A stretch of 64,000 bases of DNA from contig JACJXW010000004.1 in assembly GCA_020636405.1 (NCBI GenBank), forward strand, positions 868,001-932,000, written 5' to 3'. Below, one piece after another: positions 59,065 to 64,000 of this stretch. The position numbers and the translations under genes were made by a program. Each line of letters begins with the position of its first letter. Position 1 is the stretch's first letter. This stretch comes from Lewinellaceae bacterium. Its GTDB lineage: Bacteria > Bacteroidota > Bacteroidia > Chitinophagales > Saprospiraceae. The notes under the pieces are model-generated. The model was given only the letters and a program-made list of their open reading frames with translations. It did not search any database and had not been told where the DNA came from.

Positions 59065-59502
59065 ATGAAAGTCCTCTCCAAAGGTTGTGTTTATGGTTTG
59101 CGGGCGTTGCTCTACATCGTGTCGGAGAAACCCCGCGAGGAGTATGTCAACATCCGGGAGATATCCGAGGAGTTGGACATTTCCTTTCACTTTCTGACCA
59201 AGACCTTTCAGTCTCTGACCCAAAAGGGTATTCTTCGGTCTTACCGCGGGCCCAACGGCGGCGTAACCCTGGACCGCCCTCCGGAAGAAGTCTCCCTTGC
59301 CGAAATCATCCTCACCCTGGAGGGAGAGGACTTCTTCGACAAATGCCTGCTGGGCCTCGCCGGCTGCGGACAGGCAGCCCCTTGCCCGGCCCACGAATTC
59401 TGGATCGCCCACAAGGCGGAGCTGCGGGCCGAGTTCGAACGCACGTCCCTGGCAGATATGGGCCGGAAGATCAATAAGGAGAAGTTGCGCTTGGGGCCGT
59501 AG
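59065..59502 (+). CDS. Rrf2 family transcriptional regulator with three cysteines
   Basis: The 145-residue protein has the Rrf2 winged helix (LSKGCVYGLRALLYIVSEK, ISEELDISFHFLTKTFQSL, GILRSYRGPNGGVTL) and EEVSLAEIILTLEG. Cys94, Cys101 and Cys107 (CLLGLAGCGQAAPC) are placed like the iron-sulfur ligands of IscR and NsrR, suggesting a redox or nitric-oxide sensing regulator. ATG 59065 fits the family start; the frame is open further upstream but would begin inside the palindromic repeat. Targets may include the divergent or downstream peroxidase, which is speculative. Confidence 0.92.
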   Translation: MKVLSKGCVYGLRALLYIVSEKPREEYVNIREISEELDISFHFLTKTFQSLTQKGILRSYRGPNGGVTLDRPPEEVSLAEIILTLEGEDFFDKCLLGLAGCGQAAPCPAHEFWIAHKAELRAEFERTSLADMGRKINKEKLRLGP

Positions 59503-59721
59503 GTAGTTTGCCGGATGGTTCGATGGTTTTATAGGCTCCCCGAAGGATTACATCTCGCTGGAGATTAAATCTTCGGATTAGCAAAAAAAATATACTACAG
59601 CGTGAAACAATTTTAAGATAAAATAGTATGAAATCTTAAAAGGGTTGTCTTGTTTACTCTTTCCCTCTTTAATTCCCCCCGGAAGAATAGGCCGGCCAAT
59701 TCATAACAAAATGTTACATCT

Positions 59722-61650
59722 ATGAAGACAGTTCTACCTCGCTTGTATGCGTTGTATACCCTTTTTCTTCTGGGCAGCGCACTAATACCACTTACGGCTC
59801 AGCAATACCGGGCCATCGACGGACGCAACAACAATTTTCTGGAACCCGAATGGGGGGCTGCCGGAGTACAAGTAGTAACGGCCACTACTGTCGGTTATGA
59901 AGACGGGATATCAGAACCTGCCGGCCCCGGCCGGCCCAATCCCCGGTTTATCAGCAACGCTCTTTTTGCACAGACCAGCCTGAAGAATGACCCCCGCGGG
60001 CTGAGCGCTTACACCTGGGCATGGGGACAGTTCATCGACCATGACATCACGCTGGTGCCGGACGATCACTCGGAGAGTATGAACATTGCCGTGCCCCCTT
60101 TCGATGCATTTTTCGATCCGGCGGGCACGGGGTCTGTCGTCATCCCCATGCGTCGTTCCGCCTATGATCCGGCAACCGGTACGGGCCCGGATAATCCCCG
60201 GGTACACATCAATGGCATTACTGCCTTTATTGACGCTTCGGCCGTTTATGGCGCCGACGAGGAAAGGGCAGCCTGGCTGCGTTCTTTCGCCGGAGGCCGG
60301 CTAAAGGTGTCTACCGGCAATTTGCCGCCCTTTAACACCACCACAGGGGAGCTGGGCGCGCCGATAGATCCCAATACCCCCGCTATGGCGATGCCTTTCC
60401 CCTTTGTACAGCACTGGTTTGTCGTTGGAGACGAACGGGGCAACGAAAACCCTTTCCTGCTGGCCATGCATACCCTCTTTCTGCGGGAGCACAACCGTTT
60501 GTGCGCCGAGCTGGCAGAAGAACATCCCGCCTGGACGGATGAGCAGCTCTACCAGCATGCCCGCAAACTGGTGGGCGCCCTGATGCAGGCTATCGTCTAC
60601 GAAGAATGGCTGCCCACGCTGGGCGTCCGCCTGCAACCCTATAACAGTTACAACCCCTATACCGACCCCGGCATCATGAACGTCTTCTCAGCCGCCGCCT
60701 ATCGTTACGGCCATTCCACCATCAACAGCATCCTGCTGCGCATGGACGACGACGGCCATCCTATGCCGCAGGGTGACATCCTGCTGAAGGACGCTTTTTT
60801 CAACCCGGAAGCTACCCTCGAGGTAGGCGGCATTGAGCCTTACCTGATCGGCATGTCTACTGTCGTCGAACAGGATTTTGACTGCCAGGTTATCGATGGG
60901 CTGCGCAATTTCCTCTTCGGCCCTCCGGGCGCCGGCGGCCTCGACCTGGTCGCGCTGAACATCAACCGGGGAAGGGACCGGGGCCTGCCCGATTACAATA
61001 CCGTCCGCGCCGATTTTGGCATGGCGCCGAAGGAGCGTTTTGAGGAAATCGTCTCTGACCCTCTGATGAGCGCCAGCCTGGAAATGGTATACCACGATGT
61101 CAACAACATCGACCCCTGGGTAGGCATGCTGGCCGAAGATCATATGTCCGACGCCTTGTTTGGCGAAACGGCCATGCGCATCATCGAGCATCAGTTCATT
61201 GCCTTGCGGGATGGCGACCGATTCTACTACGAGAACGACCCCTGGCTTACCCAGGAGGAAAAGGCCTGGATCAAGGGCAACCGGCTGGCTGACATCATTC
61301 GGCGCAACTGTCCTATCTCCTGCCTGCACGATGAGGTGTTCATCGCCCAGCCGATCGCCGTGACACCTACTGTAGCAACTGCCGAGGCCCTGCCGTTCAG
61401 CGTATTTCCGAACCCCGCGCAAGACAGGATCAACCTTCAGCTGGGGCAGGAACTTTCCGCGAAGGCCATCGTCCGTATCACGGATAGTTATGGCCGCGAG
61501 GTGCTCCGCCGTGAAATCGCCTCTCATTCCGGAGAGCAACCCTTCGCAATCGATCTGGATGGCTCCCTACCGGCAGGACTCTACCGGGTATTTGTAGTGA
61601 TGGATAGCAAAGTTGGGCACCAACCATTTATAAGGGTGTCGGCGAACTAA
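59722..61650 (+). CDS. animal-type haem peroxidase with T9SS type A sorting tail
   Basis: A signal peptide (LYALYTLFLLGSALIPLTA) is followed by a peroxidase domain of the animal haem peroxidase superfamily: the distal His107 in WGQFIDHDITL, LFLREHNRLCAEL, and the proximal His in AAYRYGHSTINS (about 331), with NINRGRDRGLPDYNTVR further on. The last 80 residues are a T9SS type A sorting domain (SVFPNPAQDRINLQLGQ, GLYRVFVV). So this is a surface or secreted peroxidase, which could produce hypohalous acids or cross-link matrix. The substrate is not known. 642 residues. Confidence 0.92.
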   Translation: MKTVLPRLYALYTLFLLGSALIPLTAQQYRAIDGRNNNFLEPEWGAAGVQVVTATTVGYEDGISEPAGPGRPNPRFISNALFAQTSLKNDPRGLSAYTWAWGQFIDHDITLVPDDHSESMNIAVPPFDAFFDPAGTGSVVIPMRRSAYDPATGTGPDNPRVHINGITAFIDASAVYGADEERAAWLRSFAGGRLKVSTGNLPPFNTTTGELGAPIDPNTPAMAMPFPFVQHWFVVGDERGNENPFLLAMHTLFLREHNRLCAELAEEHPAWTDEQLYQHARKLVGALMQAIVYEEWLPTLGVRLQPYNSYNPYTDPGIMNVFSAAAYRYGHSTINSILLRMDDDGHPMPQGDILLKDAFFNPEATLEVGGIEPYLIGMSTVVEQDFDCQVIDGLRNFLFGPPGAGGLDLVALNINRGRDRGLPDYNTVRADFGMAPKERFEEIVSDPLMSASLEMVYHDVNNIDPWVGMLAEDHMSDALFGETAMRIIEHQFIALRDGDRFYYENDPWLTQEEKAWIKGNRLADIIRRNCPISCLHDEVFIAQPIAVTPTVATAEALPFSVFPNPAQDRINLQLGQELSAKAIVRITDSYGREVLRREIASHSGEQPFAIDLDGSLPAGLYRVFVVMDSKVGHQPFIRVSAN

Positions 61651-61815
61651 TGTGCTCCGGCATTCCTCTGCGGCGTTCTTTTTTGCGTGTATGAGACAGT
61701 CAGTTCATAAAGGGCGCTGCTTTTAATCTGGTTTTGTTGGGAATGGATGGCAGGTACTTTCAAAGTGCCTGCTATCTTTTTGATCCGGCTGCTTATCTTG
61801 CGGAAAATTTCTCCT

Positions 61816-62895
61816 ATGAAGCCCTTTCAGGTCGATCCGGACATTCGCAAGGCCGTTACGTTGCCTGCTGCCTTTTATGAAGACCCTGCTATGTTTGAAC
61901 AGGCGGCGGAAAAGATCTTTGCCGGCACCTGGCAGTACGTGGCCGATGCCCGGGTTTTGGGCGAGGAGTCCAACGTTTACCCATTCACGCTTCTGCCCGG
62001 GGTATTGGATGAACCCCTGTTGCTCACGCGGGATGCCGGCGGCCATGCCCGATGCCTGTCAAACGTATGCACCCATCGGGGCAAGGTCATCGTAGAACAA
62101 CCGGGAAAGATGCGCCAGCTCACCTGTGGTTACCACGGCCGTTGTTTTGGCCTGGACGGCGCCTTTAAAAGGATGCCGGAGTTTCAGCAGGCTGAAAATT
62201 TCCCTACCGAAGCGGACAACCTTGCCCGGGTAGGGCTGGAGGAATGGCTGGGATTGTACTTTGTCTCTCTGTCTCCCTTTGCTGATTTTGACCTCGTCAC
62301 ACGGCCCATTCGCGAGCGCATTGCCTGGATGCCGTTGGATACCCTTGAATTTGCGGAAGAAGGCACGGTAGATTACGACGTGAAAGCACATTGGGCGCTG
62401 TACTGTGACAACTACCTGGAGGGTTTTCACGTACCCTTTGTGCACCCCGGGCTGAATGCCGCGCTGGACTTTGGAAATTACGACTATGAGCTCTTCCCTT
62501 ACTGCAACCTGCAGGTGGGTATTGCAAAGGAGGAGGAACCCTGCTTCGATATCCCCGAAGGGTACGCCGACCATGGCCGCCGTGTTTATGCATACTATTT
62601 CTGGCTTTTTCCCAACCTGATGTTCAACTTTTACCCCTGGGGCCTGTCGCTCAATGTGGTGGAGCCGCTCGGACCGGCCCGCACCCGCGTGCGCTTCCGT
62701 ACCTATGCTTTCCGGGGCCAGGCGCACCGCCGTATCATCAACCGCATCGACCAGACGGAAATGGAGGACGAGGCGGTGGTGGAAAGCGTACAACTGGGCA
62801 TTCGGTCCCGCTTTTACCAACAGGGGCGCTTTTCACCGTCGATGGAAAAATGTGTGCACCACTTTCACCAGTTGGTGCAGCGGTTTATGGAATAG
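61816..62895 (+). CDS. Rieske-type aromatic ring-hydroxylating oxygenase alpha subunit
   Basis: The 359-residue protein has a Rieske [2Fe-2S] domain with Cys85/His87 in VCTHRGKV and Cys104/His107 in CGYHGRCF. A catalytic domain with the mononuclear iron site follows in DNYLEGFHVPFVHPG (Asp198, His205, His210). It resembles the alpha subunits acting on quaternary amines or aromatic acids (choline-monooxygenase/carnitine-type). No beta subunit or reductase is adjacent. ATG 61816 is chosen because it gives the usual N-terminus (VDPDIRKAVTLPAAFYEDPA); an upstream frame adds a hydrophobic stretch. Confidence 0.9.
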   Translation: MKPFQVDPDIRKAVTLPAAFYEDPAMFEQAAEKIFAGTWQYVADARVLGEESNVYPFTLLPGVLDEPLLLTRDAGGHARCLSNVCTHRGKVIVEQPGKMRQLTCGYHGRCFGLDGAFKRMPEFQQAENFPTEADNLARVGLEEWLGLYFVSLSPFADFDLVTRPIRERIAWMPLDTLEFAEEGTVDYDVKAHWALYCDNYLEGFHVPFVHPGLNAALDFGNYDYELFPYCNLQVGIAKEEEPCFDIPEGYADHGRRVYAYYFWLFPNLMFNFYPWGLSLNVVEPLGPARTRVRFRTYAFRGQAHRRIINRIDQTEMEDEAVVESVQLGIRSRFYQQGRFSPSMEKCVHHFHQLVQRFME

Positions 62896-63083
62896 TATGG
62901 GTACCGGAGAAGCAAGAGAATGCCTTCGCGGGGATGAGCCCATAGCATGGCTACGAGCCATACGTTCGTTTCGGTAGTAATTCGTCTTGGACTGGGGCCT
63001 TTACCTGCTTTTCTCTATTTGCTACAACTTTTTCCCGGCTAAAATGCTTACATTTGAAGCTTTCATCACGACAATAACTGACC

Positions 63084-63542
63084 ATGAAATTTAGCACTTC
63101 TATCGTTCTTATCCTCATCCTGGGCCTGGTTCTGGCCTGCTCCAACAATGAGAAGAAACCGGCCACGGTGCAACAGCCGGCCGACAATACTGCCCCGTCG
63201 CTCACACCGCCGCCGAACATCAACAGCGGCACTGCGGCTGCCGGTGGGGTCATGCATTACACCTGCCCCAATAACTGCGCAGGCAGCGGCGGCGATGCAG
63301 CCGGTAACTGCCCGGTTTGCGGCACGGCATACGTACACAATGCCGCTTATCACAACCAGCCCGCTGGCGACGCCGGCAACAACCCGATGATCCAGGTGCC
63401 CCAACAGGAAAGCCCGGCACAGAACGCGGCGGGCATCTATCACTACACTTGTCCCAGCGGATGTGCAGGAGGTAGCGGTACGGCAGGCACCTGTCCGCAG
63501 TGTGGAGGAACCCTGGCGCACAACCAGGCCTATCACCAGTAG
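63084..63542 (+). CDS. lipoprotein with duplicated Cys/His metal-binding motif
   Basis: The 152-residue lipoprotein (signal ILILGLVLA then Cys) has two copies of a module of about 35 residues: HYTCPNNCAGSGGDAAGNCP with VCGTAYVHNAAYH, and HYTCPSGCAGGSGTAGTCPQ with CGGTLAHNQAYH. Each has CxxxC, CxxC and two histidines, resembling the heavy-metal-binding or zinc-ribbon type seen in Bacteroidota copper proteins. A Pro/Asn/Thr-rich linker joins the modules. It probably binds copper or zinc in the periplasm. Start ATG 63084. Confidence 0.85.
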   Translation: MKFSTSIVLILILGLVLACSNNEKKPATVQQPADNTAPSLTPPPNINSGTAAAGGVMHYTCPNNCAGSGGDAAGNCPVCGTAYVHNAAYHNQPAGDAGNNPMIQVPQQESPAQNAAGIYHYTCPSGCAGGSGTAGTCPQCGGTLAHNQAYHQ

Positions 63543-63660
63543 GAGAGGTTTTTGTTCAGCAAACAATGGGACGCGGATCAGCGCCGGTTTGGAGAGCCTG
63601 CCTTCAAGGATAGGCCGCCTTCGCGCTGCTCCGTGTTCCAATTGCCCTTCCCTTCGCTTG

Positions 63661-64000
63661 TCAATCTATATACAAATAATCATAGTGCACCAGCGCTCTT
63701 TTCCCCCGCTGCCCCACATACTGCCGGGCCAGTTCTGAGCCGTACTGCGCCTGTCCAAGCCCGATAGCCTGTCCCTGGCTGTTGAAGATCCTTACAATAT
63801 CCCCCTTCTGAAAATCCCCTTCGATACGGGTGATGCCAACCGGGAGCAGGCTGGAAGCTTTTTCCCCTGAACAGAGGGCCGCCTCCGCTCCGGCGTTGAT
63901 ATGGACGGCAGCTTTGCTTTCGGAAGCGTGGTAGGCCAGCCGTTTTTTTACATTGGAAATGGATTCGGCAGGCAGGAAGCGCGTGCCGGTAAAATCCCCC
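63661..64000 (-). CDS. proB: glutamate 5-kinase, C-terminal (PUA) part, cut by window edge
   Basis: Reading the minus strand from the window end gives an open frame that stops at 63661. It contains GTRFLPAESISNVKKRL, ASSLLPVGITRIEGDFQKGD, IVRIFNSQGQAIGLGQAQY and ALVHYDYLYID, the C-terminal PUA domain of glutamate 5-kinase, which makes glutamyl phosphate for proline synthesis. The kinase domain and start lie beyond the window. It is separated from proA (39824-41098, same strand) by about 22.5 kb, unlike the usual adjacent proBA pair. Confidence 0.88.
   Translation of the reverse strand, partial: GDFTGTRFLPAESISNVKKRLAYHASESKAAVHINAGAEAALCSGEKASSLLPVGITRIEGDFQKGDIVRIFNSQGQAIGLGQAQYGSELARQYVGQRGKRALVHYDYLYID

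Overview
The window looks like a chromosomal piece of a marine or wastewater-type Bacteroidota, most like the Saprospiria (Lewinella/Haliscomenobacter relatives). Four signs point there: type IX secretion (T9SS) sorting domains of type A and type B on long SprB-repeat proteins; an F-type ATP synthase operon carrying a-c-b-delta-alpha-gamma but not beta/epsilon; a fused alpha-beta 2-oxoacid dehydrogenase E1; and promoter-like TAnnTTTG boxes upstream of several genes. No rRNA, tRNA or CRISPR was recognised. All calls rest on reading the sequence; no database search was run.

Layout. 1-5 kb: a cut-off ORF, a DUF1016/YhcG PD-(D/E)XK protein and a UvrD-type helicase-nuclease. 5-10.7 kb: a visibly AT-rich accessory block (serine hydrolase, Hsp31-like DJ-1 protein, short-chain dehydrogenase, AraC regulator). 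It holds two small inverted-repeat elements (MITEs) and ends in an IS1182 transposase scrap joined to a broken PKD gene. 10.7-20 kb: a tail-to-tail histidine kinase/response regulator pair, a RHH-MazF toxin-antitoxin pair, an orphan XisI, a prolyl oligopeptidase lipoprotein, a dienelactone hydrolase lipoprotein and the E1 fusion. 20-30 kb: a giant cohesin/SprB T9SS protein, a third MITE, and three consecutive secreted acidic proteins built of 23-24-residue curlin-like repeats. 30-39 kb: a class A PBP and the atpBEFHAG operon. 39-45 kb: an outer-membrane barrel, proA, and a two-gene unit of an exported S41-like protease and an OmpA/DUF6624 protein.

45-53 kb is the most interesting block. It is a natural-product locus of the grasp-with-spasm type: C39-peptidase ABC exporter, HlyD adaptor, small HTH protein, 67-residue GG-leader precursor, ATP-grasp ligase, a 69-residue protein of unknown role, a SPASM protein without a radical-SAM cysteine motif, and a probably exported protein. 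The N-terminal half of that last protein is a paralogue of the N-terminal part of the S41-like protease about 10 kb upstream, which suggests an undescribed exported domain tied to this system.

53-64 kb: a lipoprotein, a GMC oxidoreductase with its gluconate-dehydrogenase subunit-3-like partner, a second SprB/T9SS protein, an Rrf2 regulator with three cysteines, an animal-type haem peroxidase with a T9SS tail, a Rieske oxygenase, a Cys/His-rich lipoprotein and the 3' end of proB. Many spacers hold clusters of 7-8-bp tandem repeats, often as facing arms that could fold as hairpins; this recurring structure is not explained by any gene call.
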